Source of the DNA: Saccharina japonica
Lineage: Eukaryota; Sar; Phaeophyceae; Laminariales; Laminariaceae
Direction of reading: 5' to 3'
Assembly (NCBI GenBank): GCA_008828725.1
Contig: MEHQ01003624.1
Span: 1 to 64,000 of the forward strand
DNA: 64,000 bases
Part shown: in pieces, positions 32,885 through 43,963 of the stretch
Layout of the letters: every line of letters begins with the position of its first letter
Position numbering within the stretch: the first letter of the stretch is position 1
Program-made: the position numbers and the translations under genes
The notes under the pieces: generated by a model
The model's input: only the letters and a program-made list of their open reading frames with translations
Databases searched by the model: none
What the model was told of the DNA's origin: nothing

Positions 32885-34500
32885 AAAATTAGAACCACCA
32901 TGCGGGGCCGTATCGACCCGGGGGTGTCTGTTTTCGTCCCCGGGTCGTTGTAGTTGTAGGTGTCCGCAAGGATTTCTGATCCGGGGATGGGGCGGTATCA
33001 TCCCCGGGTGCGGCTGGACCTCGCCATTGCCCCGAGGGGCACCTCTCGCCGCGCGCGGGCTCCATGAGAGCCAGCCAACCCTAGATCAGCCCTTGGTATT
33101 GGGGCTTCCACACCGTGCGGGGCGGTATCGAACCGGGGGGCATCCGTTTTCGTCCCCGGGTGGTTGGAGTTGTAGATGTATGGAAGGATTTATGATCCGG
33201 AGATGGGACGTTACCATCTTCGGGTGCGGCGGGACCTCGCCGTTGCCCCGAGAGGCGACTGTCGCAGCGCGCTGGCTATATGAGCCCCAGCCAAATCAGC
33301 AATCAGCCAACGGAGTTGGGGTTTCACACCTTGCGGGAGTATCGACCTGTGGGATGCTCGTACTCGTACCCGGGTTGTTGGAGTTGTAAATGTTTGGAAT
33401 AATTTAATATTCGGGGATGGGACGGTATCTTCCGCGGATGCGGTGGAACCTCGCCGTTGCCCTGGGGGGCAACTCTCACCGCGCGCTGGCTTTATTAGCC
33501 CCAGAAAAATCATCAGCCGCGGTGTTGGGTTTCCACACCTTGCGGGACGGTATCGACCCGGGGGGTGTCTGTTTGCGGCCTCGGATTGTTGGGGCTGTAG
33601 ATGTATGGAAGGATTAAGTATCCGGGAATGGGAATCTATCATCCCCGGGTGCGCCGAGACCTTGCCGTTGCCCCGAGGGCCCGAGGGGAAACTCTCGTTG
33701 TGCGCTGGCTCTATGAACTCCAGCGCCCCAGGCAAATCAGCAATTTGCGAATGGTGTTGAGTTTTCCACGCCATTCGGGGCGGTATCGACCCGGGGGGTG
33801 TCCGTTTTCGTCCCCGGGCTGTTGGAGTTGTAGACTTATGGAAGTCGCCCGGGGATGGGACGTTATCATCCCCGGGTGCGACGGGACCTCGCCGTTGCCC
33901 CGAGGGGCAACCGTCGCTGTGCGCTGGCTCTATGAACTCCAGCGCCCCAGCAAAATCAGCAATCAGCCAGTGGTGGTGTGGTTTGCACACCTTGCGGGGC
34001 GGTATCGAACCGGGGGATTTCCGTTTTCGTCCCCGGGCTGTTGGAGATGTAGAGGAATAGGAACATTTACGATCCGGAGATGGGACGTTATCATTCCCGG
34101 GTGCGACGGGACTTCGACGTTGCTCCGAGGGGTAACTCTCACCGCACGCTGACTCTATGAGAGCCAGGCAACCGTAAATTATCCCGTGGCGTTGGAGTTT
34201 CCACACCTTGTGGGACGGTATCGACCCGGGGGCATCCGTTTTCGTCCCCAGGCCGTTGGAGTTGTAGATGTACGGAAGGATTAATGATCCGGGGATGGGA
34301 CCGTATCGTCCTCGGGTGCCGCTAGCTCCCTGAGCCTCAGCCAATCAGTGATCAACTGATGGAGGTGGGGTTTCCACACCGTGCGGGGCAGTGTCTACCC
34401 GGGATATCGCCATTTGTGTCCCCGGTTGATCGGAGTTGTAGATATATGGAGGCAGTTATGATCCGGAGATGGGACCATATCCTCCCTGGGTGTGGCGGAA
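32885..34500 (+). repeat. Satellite block 3, about 8 monomers of the ~214-bp class
   Basis: GCGGGGCGGTATCGACCCGG or close variants occurs near 32901, 33115, 33335, 33540, 33775, 33993, 34207 and 34381, mostly 205-235 bp apart. Compared with the 176-bp class the monomers hold an extra segment of about 38 bp (CTCGCCGTTGCCCCGAGGGG ... CTCTCGCCGCGCGCTGGC). The 377-codon open frame on the minus strand across this block is repeat-derived. Confidence 0.9.
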
Positions 34501-35740
34501 CCTGAATGGCTCTTTTCAGCACCGATGTTCTAGAAAGAGCGAGCGGTCACTGGCGCGCATTTAAGCAATCAATCAGCAACCAATTAGCCGCCAGAATAGT
34601 AATTCAGAAGTTGTAAGCCAGCAGCTAGGCTGGGTAGATGGCTGTCAGAACTGCGTCGGAATTGTGCCACGGCCTCAGCTCGGCACGGCATGGGACCCGG
34701 TGTTCTGCAGGTTGTGCCACCCAGTCTCCCTACCCATGGGGCGAGGTGGGGCTGAACCGCTCTGGATAGCGCTACCCAATCACAGACAGACAGACAGACA
34801 GAATAGCATCTTATATAGAGAACTCTCCAAAAAAAGGTGGTCGTTTTATGTGCAAATCTTGGGCGCAGAGTATACCGGCCCGGCTGACGTGGCAGTGTGA
34901 TCAACCGTCCTTGAAATCATTTTGTTTCACCGTCGCTGAAAGCGCAGAGAAAGTTGGTGTTGTGAAACGCATAAACTTCATGAACACAAATAGAAAATTC
35001 TGGAGTACGCGTAAAAAACAAAATCCCGACACCCCCTAATGTATCCATGCTCGAGGCCCAGAGAGGAGGGGGATGCTAAAACCAAGTCTAAAAGTTTTGA
35101 AAAACAACGTTTTTGGTAAAGTCGTTCAGAAATCTCACCCCACTCGTGCGTTTTTCATTATGACCTGTTTAGGATTGTGTGTCGTTTTGTCTTTTTGTCA
35201 CGCGCCAAACTTCACTGAAAGTCGCCGAGCAGCAGGTATGTTGAAACGCTGTGCCCTGTGCGGGATAAAGCAAAAAAACATCAAGAACAATAATAAAACA
35301 CCAACAAAGTTATATCAGCACAGCACCCATCTCAGCTGACCAGCCGACGAAAGGCCACACGAGTAAAGCAACCCAGGGGTCTTTCGACCGTTCCGGTTCG
35401 TGCATTCAAGCCCGCAGGAAAACCGTTTCGAGATGCTGGCGAACTGATTGGTAGGAGGCTGCACGCCTGCACCATCTGATTGGACAACATATCAAATCTG
35501 CAACCCAGCCTCCCGACAGCCTGCCAGCCACTACGCACTCCCCGAATGGAGGGGATGTTGAACTATCAACATATTTACACAGCACGGGTAGCAGTGGCCA
35601 TGTGGCGGGCCTCGCTCCAGGCCATTGCCCCCCAAGGTTGCAGCACAAACCTAGAAGCTCCGCTGCGCTGCTCTTAGAAAAACATGCGGCCATCTTCGAA
35701 CGAGCTCCCATTAGGACACCTCTACTGCGTGGTAAAATAG
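34500..35740. other. Stretch without a recognisable gene
   Basis: A CAGACAGACAGA run lies near 34788-34800. The complement of the same tetranucleotide occurs near 15315. No exon or element end was identified. Confidence 0.45.
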
Positions 35741-35744
35741 TGTA

Positions 35745-37905
35745 GGTATAGGTACGTGGGAGGATTTATGATCCGGGGATGAGACCCTATCCACCCCGGG
35801 CGGTGCTGGCTACACGAACCCCACCCAAACAGCGAGGAGCGAGGAGCCAGAGTGGGGTTGGGATTTCCACACCGTGCGGGGCGGTATCGACCCGGGGGGT
35901 CGTCGGTTTCGTTCCCGGAGTGTTGGAGTAGTAGATGTATAGAACCATATATATACAAGCGCTAAAATCGGCGCGCTTCAAGCGCCTTAGTTTTTCTGAC
36001 TGGGCTGCGCCAAGCGAAGGCTGTAGATGGTGATCCGTGTGGAATGTAGAACCATTCAATTAAAAAATAGGTCTACTAGCTGGTTGGACGAAAAATGGAA
36101 CCTTCTTGCTCCCATTGGTGAGGAACGCCGGCTTCACGAATCTCAACCAACCAATGGTCTACCCGAAGCAGGGGTTTCCACTCCCTAAAGAACGTTATCG
36201 ACCTGGGGGGTTCACAGTATTTGTCCCCGGTGTGTTGTAGTTGTAGATGTGGAATCTGGGCACGGGACCATCTATATCCTCCGCGGGTGGCGCCGGCTGA
36301 ATTTTCGAGCCCCAGCCAATCAGTGATCGACCTGCAGGGCTGCAGGGTTGGGGTTTCCATATTGTGCGGGGCGGTGTCGACCCGGGGGGTTGATATTTTT
36401 GTCCGCAGTGTGTTAAATTTTTAATTGTATGGATTTTGTTTTATGATGCGGGGATGGTAAGTTATCTTCCCCGGGTGGCGATGGCTCCCCAAACCTCAGC
36501 CAATCAATGATAAAGCCAGTGGAATGAGGTCTCCACACCGTGCGGGGCGGTACCAATCCGGGAGATCATTGTTTCGTCCCCGGTCTGTCGGAGTTATAAA
36601 TGTGTGGAAGGGTTCATTATCCACAGATAGGCTCTTATCCTACCCGCGTGTGGCGGAACCTCAAAGATGCCCCAGTCAATCAGCTATGAGCCAGTGGGAT
36701 TTGGGGTTCCACACCGTGCAAGGTGGTATCGACTAGGGGGATCACCGTTCTCATCCCCGTTTTGTCGGATTTGTAGATGTACGGACGGATTAATGGCCCG
36801 CGGGTGGCAATTTACCCTCCCTGCGTGGCGCTGCCTCCATGAACCTCAGCCACTCCAGTGATGGAGCCAGTGGGGTTGGCGTTTTCATATCGTGCGGGGC
36901 GGTATCGACCCTAGGGATCACATATTGCATACCCGGTTTGTCGGAGTGGCAATGTATGAAAGGATTATTTTTTCCGGTGATAGGACCTTATCGTCCCCGC
37001 GTTGGCATACCTTCAAAGCAATCCCAGCCAGTCAATGGTATAGCCAGTGGGGTTGGGATTTCCACACCGTGCGGGGTAGTGTCGACCGGGGAAACTCGAT
37101 TCTCGTCCCCGTTATGGTGGATTTAATATGTACGGAGGAATTTATGATCCGGGGATGGGACCTTGTCGTCCCCGGGTGGCGCTGGATTCCGTTTTTAGCC
37201 CCAGAAAAGCAGCGATCGGCCGGTGGCGCTGGGGTTTCCACACCGTGCGGGGCGGTTTTGATCCGGCGTATCATTTGTTTTCGTCCCCGAGTGGTTGGAG
37301 TTGTAGAGATCCGGAGGGATTTCCGAACCGAGGATGTGGCCCTATCGTCCCCGGGTGCGGTGGGACTGGGGGGGTCTCTCCGAGGAAAAACTGCCGTCAC
37401 GAGCATCGCGGCCCCTCATTGGCCGAGGGCGGGCGGGGGGGGTCGCTCGACCAATGGGTGTCGGGCTCGGAAAACGCGGGGATGGAGCCCATATATATGC
37501 CTATTATATTGTTCATATATGATCCGGGGATGGAACCTTCACCTCCCCGGATGGCGCTGGCTCCACAAACCCCAGCCAATCGGTAATCAGCCAGTGTGGT
37601 TGGGATCTCCAAGCTGTGTGAGGCAGTATCGACCCGGGGGCCCACCGCCTTCACCCCCGGTATGTAGGAGTTGCAGGTGTAGGAAGTCATTTTTGATACG
37701 AGGATGGGACATTATCCTCCCCCGGGAGGCGCTGGCTCCGTGAAACCCCAGCCCATCCGCGAGGAACCAGTGAGGTTGAGGTTTCTACGTTGTGCGAAGC
37801 GGTGTCGACCCGGGAGATCGCCGCTTTCGTCCCCGGTTTGTGGCAGTGTATATGTATAGAAGGATTCATGATCCGGGGCTGGGGCCCTATTCTCCCCGGG
37901 TGGAG
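35745..37905 (+). repeat. Satellite block 4, about 11-12 monomers of the 176-bp class
   Basis: GTGCGGGGCGGT or variants start at 36364, 36540, 36716, 36892, 37069 and 37245, a period of 176-177 bp. Neighbouring units at 35876, about 36188, about 37615 and 37793 extend the array. Each monomer contains CCAATCAG, TTTCCACACCGTGCGGGGC, TCGTCCCCGG, TTGGAGTTGTAGATGTA and GATCCGGGGATGGGACC. One unit near 37370-37500 carries an unrelated insertion. Confidence 0.92.
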
Positions 37906-38325
37906 CTTGGGCTCATGCTGGCTGTATGGCTTCTAAAAGAAGCCAGCAGCTTCTAGCATAAATCTGGTCAATGTGTAGAAATGGATTTGAATCAATAGGA
38001 TGCCTGTATCTGAACATCACTGTACATCCAGCAGCAATGCTGGCTTTAATTCTGCCTCGGAGATCCCCTCGGGATTGTCGGCAATGCTCAACACGCGACG
38101 ACCACGGCTCGGCGGTATTCCCCCCGGGTGGCGCTGGGGCTCATGACTTCTAAAAGAAGCCAGCAGCCTCTAGCATGGATCTGGTTAATGTGTAGAAAAG
38201 GGTTTGCAATAGGATGCCTGTATCTGAATATGACTGTACATCCAGCAGCAATGCTGGCTTTAATTATGCCTCGGAGACCCCCTCGGGATTGTCGGCAATA
38301 CTCAACACGCGACGGCCACGGCTCG
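37906..38325 (+). repeat. Two-copy tandem duplication of a ~205-bp unit
   Basis: Both copies carry GGGTGG-GCT, CTTCTAAAAGAAGCCAGCAG, ATGTGTAGAAA, ATAGGATGCCTGTATCTGAA, CTGTACATCCAGCAGCAATG, CTGCCTCGGAGA or ATGCCTCGGAGA, CCTCGGGATTGTCGGCAAT and CAACACGCGACG. The unit is unlike the satellite but starts at its edge, and contains the short inverted repeat CTTCTAAAAGAAG. Confidence 0.85.
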
Positions 38326-38601
38326 GCGCGGCATGAGACCCAGGAATTTCGCCAATGGGGCAAGGCGGGACAAAAAATGCTCTGGGTCGTGAGAACGTGC
38401 TGGCAGGCAGACAGCCATACTAACAGTTTTTGAAAATAAGGATATGACGAGTATCAATATCACAGTATTTTTCAGTACTTTAACCAGTGCTAGTACGAGT
38501 GTACCAGGTACCTAATTATGCTGCTGCTGTAGACTGCAGTGTGCTGTAGATAGGTGTGGTGCATCGGAGGCCAGTATTAGTACCAGTATAATATGCGGGG
38601 C

Positions 38602-39065
38602 CCGTAAATAGAGCTGGGTACTCCACATTGTAGATGAAGATATTTCTGGGAGTATGACTTGGCTCCATATATTATACTTGTACGGACACGTACTGGGACC
38701 ATAAATAGCTAAAGAAAACGGTGGTGGGGGGGGGGCGGAGGGTGTTATAGCTCCCCGGTCTATGGTGCCCAGTTCCGTATTCATGGTGCTCGTTCGATGC
38801 AAGGGTGGCTGCGACGACCTTTTTGTTTTCAATCAGCGATTTTTGACCGTTTACGATTCGCGCTTGACGCTCACGGCCTCCGGTGGCTCCTGCGGAGGGC
38901 TATTTATGTGTCTGCACCTTGTGGTTGGGAGCAGGGTGCCAAATGGGATCATATCCGGGTGGGATCAGGTTCGGGTGGAATCAGGAGAGCAAACAAGGGC
39001 CTGTTTAGGGCCTGTTTTTCCCCGCCTTTTCATGGGGAATATTCCCAGAACGTTCTCCATGTATC
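38602..39065 (+). repeat. Element G, copy 1
   Basis: GAGCTGGGTACTCCACATTG, TAGATGAAGATATTTCTGGG, ACTTGGCTCCATATATTATA, a G-rich run, ATTCGCGCTTGACGCTCACG, GGCTCCTGCGGAGGGCTATT and a terminal ATGGGGAATATTCCCAGAA. The parts before the G run and the GGCTCCTGCGGAGGGCTA segment recur at 42232-42775. Confidence 0.65.
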
Positions 39066-39987
39066 TACTCGTACAATGGGGGAGACTCTACTGCGTAACT
39101 AGCTGTAAGTTAGTGTTGTACGAGTATGGTATTTGGTTTGGAAATGGCCACAACAAATAAATGCGTACCAGTATGAATTATGATGTGGTCGAATTTTTTC
39201 TGAAACTTTATTATTTTGCCGGATTTTTTCGTAACAACTTCCGTAAATAAATGTCGGGCAAGTGCCAAAAGGTGTAGGGGGTTGAAGTTGGGGTCAGGAT
39301 CAAGGTTAGGTTTAGAGTTCGGCTTAGGCTTTATTGTGTTTGATCAAAAACGTATTATCATACTTCTATTAAATACTTACTGGAAACAAACGCGGTACAC
39401 ACAAAAGTTCGCGTTTTTCATACGGTGTCCTGTATGTTAATTGGTTATGGACGGCGTGCCTCGCGTAGACGGCCCCCGCAGCAGTACGACCGGCAGATTG
39501 TTACAGGTTTGGGTTTCACAATCAATCATATGAAACTGTGGCCATGAACAACAGCAGGGACTGAAAAATCAAGAGGGCGGGGATTTACATGCCCCTAATC
39601 GTCCGCTCCTCCGCGACATGACATGCTCGCCCCAAGGGAGGAACGGCTACATCGTAACAGCAGTACAGCAGTACATACATACATACCTGCCAGGCTGCCT
39701 CCGGTCCCCTACCGCAGTACACTGCTCACAGCTGAATCCTTCTTGCATGCATGGATGGGTATTAGAATGATAAAAGTGACAGTAGTAGTGTGGCCGATCG
39801 TTCTCGCATGACACTTTATTTCGCTTCCCCTCCCCAATACTGCTCTGCTGTAGTAGCCCCTCTTCCTTCAAACGGTACTTCATCACGCCCGCGGCGGATT
39901 CGAGGACTGCAATCTTGGTCAATCTCGCTGGTAGGCTCGACCGAGGCTGCGGCGTGCCGTTTGGCCACAGCCTGGGACTTCAGGGAC

Positions 39988-40105
39988 CACCCACGGGTAC
40001 CCTTCGCAGCACTTCGCATGTCGTCGTCCGATACGGGGGCAAGGCGCCGTCCCAGCACTCCACATGTCGTCGTCCGATACGGAGGCAAGGCGCCGTCCCA
40101 CATTT
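39988..40105. repeat. 51-bp tandem duplication
   Basis: ATGTCGTCGTCCGATACGGG, GGCAAGGCGCCGTCCCA and AGCACT recur once with a 51-bp period. Because 51 is divisible by three, the surrounding minus-strand frame shows a repeated peptide; whether it is coding is unknown. Confidence 0.8.
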
Positions 40106-40454
40106 TCTCACCGTGATGACCGCCCCGCCAAGGCTATGCCCCGTCTATGCTGGCCACGAGGCTCTCTCTATCTGCTGTTGAGTGAAACGTGACACATAAT
40201 AAACTCTGGGATCCTTCCGCAAGCACTCTTGTGGCCGTCCGGGCGAAACCTAGCTGCACGTAGGAAGCCACGAGCCTCTCGCTGGACTGTTGTGCGGGAG
40301 ACGTACTGTAGCATATGCGGCGCCGCCCTTGCTAGCCCGGAAGTTGTGATACAACGAACGGTGGTGAGGCATACGAGTACTACTGCTGTAGAAAGAAACG
40401 GTCAAGCACAACAAGCAGGACACAGTTGATTGAATTCCTTCTTCCTTTACGTTT

Positions 40455-40575
40455 GAAAGGATGAGCCGTAGCCTCAAGGGTGGAGGCCGGCTGCCTCAAA
40501 GGTGGAGACCGGCGGCCTCGAGGGTGGAGACGGGCTGAGTCGCTTGAAGGCGGGCTGCGTCGCTTGAAGGCCTCA
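40455..40575. repeat. GGTGGAGGCCGGC/TGCCTCAAG short tandem repeat
   Basis: CCTCAAGGGTGGAGGCCGGC recurs three times with variation, then CTGAGTCGCTTGAAGGCGGG twice. A small minisatellite of about 25-bp units. Confidence 0.7.
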
Positions 40576-41904
40576 AAAGAGATGAAAGCCAAAAGTTTCG
40601 CGGGTTTCATGATTATTCGAGGGGCGTTATGGTTCGTGCCAAGAACCTATTATGGGTTGTTTTTTTTGCGTCAAGAACCGAACCGACACGCATACAGCAG
40701 TAGCTGCACGCATGGCCGAGGTGTGATTCACCACCCCAACCATCAAATCACCGCGCAGAGAAACCATACAGGTGCGGCCGAGGGCCTGGAGAGTCCACGA
40801 TTGTAGGAGAGCCCACCTGGCGTGTGCGTGGAGCTGCCTGGTACGCTATACGTCGGTGTAGGCCTGTCGCCTTCGTGCAACGGTTTATCGGTCTCCGAGA
40901 ACGTGAGAAGAAGAACCTAAAATTCGTACAATTGATTGTCGTTTTTACATACGTACTACAGTACTATGTCCCGAAACATAAGCACACTTTTATTTAATTT
41001 TAATGTGTAAAAGGTACTTCTATTAAGAAAAAGGGTGGTACCCAACAGCAATTATGCAATTATACTCGCAAGAGTACTCATTCGAGCTTTTTTAGTTGAG
41101 CCGCTTCTTGAAGACGCATCAGCCTGCCTGCCTCCCTGCCTGACTGACTGCCGTGGGCTGTCCCGTATACGTACAGCATACAGTCCTTTAAAGAGCCCGA
41201 CCGCCTCGTCTGGAGAGTGCTTGGCATCTCGGTTGGTGTGTCCGCGGTGCCCTCCGGGACGCACTGCTGTGTCCCTCGGTGCATTGGTGTGCTGCTCGCT
41301 TGGCCGTCTCCTTGAGCATATATTTGGGGTTCGTGCAAACATGGCTTTTTGGCTCGCACTTGAGGTTTGCCCTTACATTAAGCAAGTTATTTGTGACGTG
41401 ATTTTTTATCTCCCCACAGACAGGCCAGATGTGGCGATTTCCCCGCATTTCCCTGTTTTTTGTAGTCTTGGTATATACGTACAGCAGCTTCCATAGTACG
41501 AGCATTAATAACATTCAGGGGAGTCGCCAGCCAGTAGTCCTTCACGAGGAACGTAGGAAACGCGCGACCGGTGTACCAGTTTATAGTGTATCAGTACGAG
41601 TGTTGCAAAGTAATGCACTAGAGCAATGGTGTCGACCTATCGGGAGTGCCCACAGCCGATGCACCATCCTGCAGCTATTAATAGCTGCTTATAAAATATT
41701 ATACGCGTACTGGTAAGATATGAACACCACACAATCATATGTGCTGTGCTGTGAGTACCACCGATTGAACGGTTGACACTCAATTTTGTAAGCTGCGCAG
41801 GCGCGCGATACGCCAGACACGCTCATTGTTGGGGCGTGCTTGTTCTGGGCCAGGTACCAGGTATTCCATTTTATGACACGAAGCCCACACGAACACTACA
41901 CATA

Positions 41905-41995
41905 ACACATAAAACAAACATTCTACGCAGCTCGCGAAGTTGAGTATCTACTATTCCATCGGTTGAAGTCACAGCTGACGTATTTATAATTATTT
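41905..41995 (+). repeat. Dispersed repeat C, copy 2
   Basis: AACAAACATTCTACGCAGCT, GCGAAGTTGAGTATCTACTA and CATCGGTTGAAGTCACAGCT with an AT-rich tail. The first part also matches 56975-56998, so the unit is about 90 bp. Confidence 0.6.
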
Positions 41996-42231
41996 TATTT
42001 TATATATAGTGTTTGTGAGTTAAATCTACGATAATAATATATGTGAGTCACAGGTTGTTGGTACATTGTCAGTTGGCGATATCTACATATTATAGTAGTT
42101 GATACTACAGTAAGTTCTGTACGTTTTATGGCAAATCGTTCACGCGTGTTCTATAGTCAAGCCTCATAAATTGTGAAGAACTTCGGACTATTGTTCCTCA
42201 TGGTATCATGCATAATATATACCAGGTATAT

Positions 42232-42775
42232 AGGGAGCTGACATTGTAGATGAAGATTTCCCTGGGAACATTACTTGGCTCTCTATATAATATATGTACG
42301 CACACGTACTGCGACTATTAATAGCTAGGAAAAAAAAAACTGGTGGGGGAGTGGAGGTTGATACAGCCCCGCGGTCATTACGAGTAGTGCCCAGCTTCGT
42401 CATTATAGTGCTATTAATAGTTCGATTCCAGAGTGGTTGCGACGATCTTTTTTTCAATCGGCGGTTTTTACAGTTCGACAAATTTTGATCGTTTACGGTT
42501 CGCGCTTCGCGCTCACGGCTCCTGCGGAGGGCTAAATATATTTATGAACCTTGTGAGTGGTAGCAGGGTGCTAAATGATACCATATCCCGAGCTGGGTAC
42601 CATAGACCGCGGAGCTATGATATATCACCCTCCACCCACACCGCCACCCCCTTCACTTTTTTTTTTACTATTTATACTCGTAGTCGCAGTACGTGTGCGT
42701 ACAAGGTATATATAGAGCCAAGTAATATTCCCAGAAAAATCTGTCTTTACAATGTGGAGTACCCAGCTCCAGGTT
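42232..42775. mobile_element. Element G copy 2, fold-back form with inverted arms
   Basis: The left part (GGGAGCTGACATTGTAGATG ... TACTTGGCTCTCTATATAAT ... GCACACGTACTGCGACTATT) is mirrored near the right end (ATACTCGTAGTCGCAGTACG, ATATATAGAGCCAAGTAATA, TTACAATGTGGAGTACCCAG). The centre holds CGCGCTTCGCGCTCACGGCT and CCTGCGGAGGGCTAAATATA, as in copy 1. Arms of about 150-180 bp around about 200 bp of inner sequence fit a fold-back non-autonomous transposon. Confidence 0.65.
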
Positions 42776-42792
42776 CGGGTGGGATCGAGAGC

Positions 42793-42935
42793 TGTAGTAT
42801 TAGCATTTGGTCCGACAGGATATTTCTGGGAAATTTCCAGGCTACTAATAGTGTGGTCGGGTTTGGGGTTAGGGTTATAGGGGTTCTACGCCCGTACATT
42901 GATCCGAGATGCTACACCGGACGATTTGTTAATAG
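42793..42935 (+). repeat. Dispersed repeat E, copy 2
   Basis: TGTAGTATTAGCATTTGGTC, CAGGATATTTCTGGGAAATT, GTGTGGTCGGGTTTGGGGTT, AGGGTTATAGGGGTTCTACG and CCCGTACATTGATCCGAGAT match copy 1 at 18259-18415. It directly follows element G. Confidence 0.75.
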
Positions 42936-43454
42936 TACTCATCAGGAGAGCAAACACGGGCCTGTTTAGTTTTGCCGCCTTTTTATGGGGAATATTCCCA
43001 GAAATTGGTTGTAGGCACGTACGGCCCCATACGAAGACCAAAGACCCCGCTGTTCAGAAGGGGGGGAGAGTGTTGTAATAATAATGCTTTTTAGGGGACC
43101 GGTGCGTTATTAGGGGACCGAACCGGGGATACCGCCAGTCTAAACCGGAATACAAAAACCGTTTGTGTATTAACAGTGAATCGAAATGATCCTTATATTT
43201 AGGGGCATTAGGGAACCGAGTCTGGGATTTTATCCAGGGGGTCGGTGCATTAGGGAGCTGCATCGAGCATTTTAACCGGTTTGCTACGGGACCGAGAACT
43301 GGACATGGGCTACGAGGCCGATTTTTAGTGTGCATATGCATATGTACGCTCCACATAGGTTGACCAAGCTGTCATTTATACCTGGCAAATGCAGGCACAC
43401 TGCCTGGCCCTGTGTTCTAGATTTATCCTATGGATTGTATCATATTCGCTCCCG

Positions 43455-43701
43455 ACGCGTGCTACGGTAGAGGTAGCACTTTTTGGCTGCATCGTTTTCT
43501 GAACAATAGGGCTTCTTAACCAAATTCGTCGGACTTTCACTTTTGTGACGAATAATGTTTCAGAGTATACCTCGGTCATGAGATTTCGCATCCGGCAGCA
43601 CTTTTTATTTTCCTCGAAAATCCTTTGTTTCTGTGAGGTATGAGGCTCCCTAAGTGAGGAGCTCAGAAATAACATGGTTGCGCCTCTATCGTAGCGTGTA
43701 T
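43455..43701 (+). mobile_element. Family-A element
   Basis: ACGCGTGCTACGGTAGAGGT at the left, CGCCTCTATCGTAGCGTGTA at the right. Contains TTTTTGGCTGCATCGTTTTC, CTTCTTAACCAAATTCGTCG, CACTTTTTATTTTCCTCGAA and AGTGAGGAGCTCAGAAATAA. At 247 bp this is one of the cleanest copies and close to a consensus. Confidence 0.85.
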
Positions 43702-43842
43702 CTTCCCGTACATACTGTTATCCGAGATCCATCAGTCCAGGCTTGCGCGTGTTGCTGGTAGGTGTGGTTGCTGAAACCTTCACCTATTGGACCGTGCGCT
43801 TGGTTTACGTGACGCTTGCAGCTTGTTCTGTTTTCGGGTTGA

Positions 43843-43963
43843 TATTACGGAGGACCATAATAAATAGGACCAAATATTGTTGGTAAAAACAGGCAAATAT
43901 ATAGGTTTTTTGTGTTTCCGGTAGGTCCTATTTACTAGTATTTACTATGGTGTCCCGTAATAG
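43843..43963. mobile_element. Family-B palindromic element, cleanest copy
   Basis: TATTACGGAGGACCATAATA at the left and TTTACTATGGTGTCCCGTAA + TA at the right. Centre: AAATATTGTTGGTAAAAACA, ATATATAGGTTTTTTGTGTT and CCGGTAGGTCCTATTTACTA. The outermost TATTACGG/CCGTAATA are perfect inverted ends. Confidence 0.85.

Larger units (their letters stand above)
39065..42230. other. Stretch without a confident gene
   Basis: Holds the short tandem repeats at 39988-40105 and 40455-40575 and repeat C copy 2 at 41931-41993. Open frames near 39816-40103 (minus) and 40229-40429 (plus, with YCSICGAAL) show no supporting context. Nothing else is supported. Confidence 0.4.

Noticed and set aside
33211..34344. 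377-codon minus-strand open frame, the longest in the window
   Set aside because: It runs exactly over the ~214-bp satellite array and its translation repeats with the monomers; no domain, and other frames are similarly open.
36364..37260. Regular repeats considered as a CRISPR array
   Set aside because: The 176-bp units are head-to-tail with no unique spacers, in a eukaryotic setting; this is satellite DNA.
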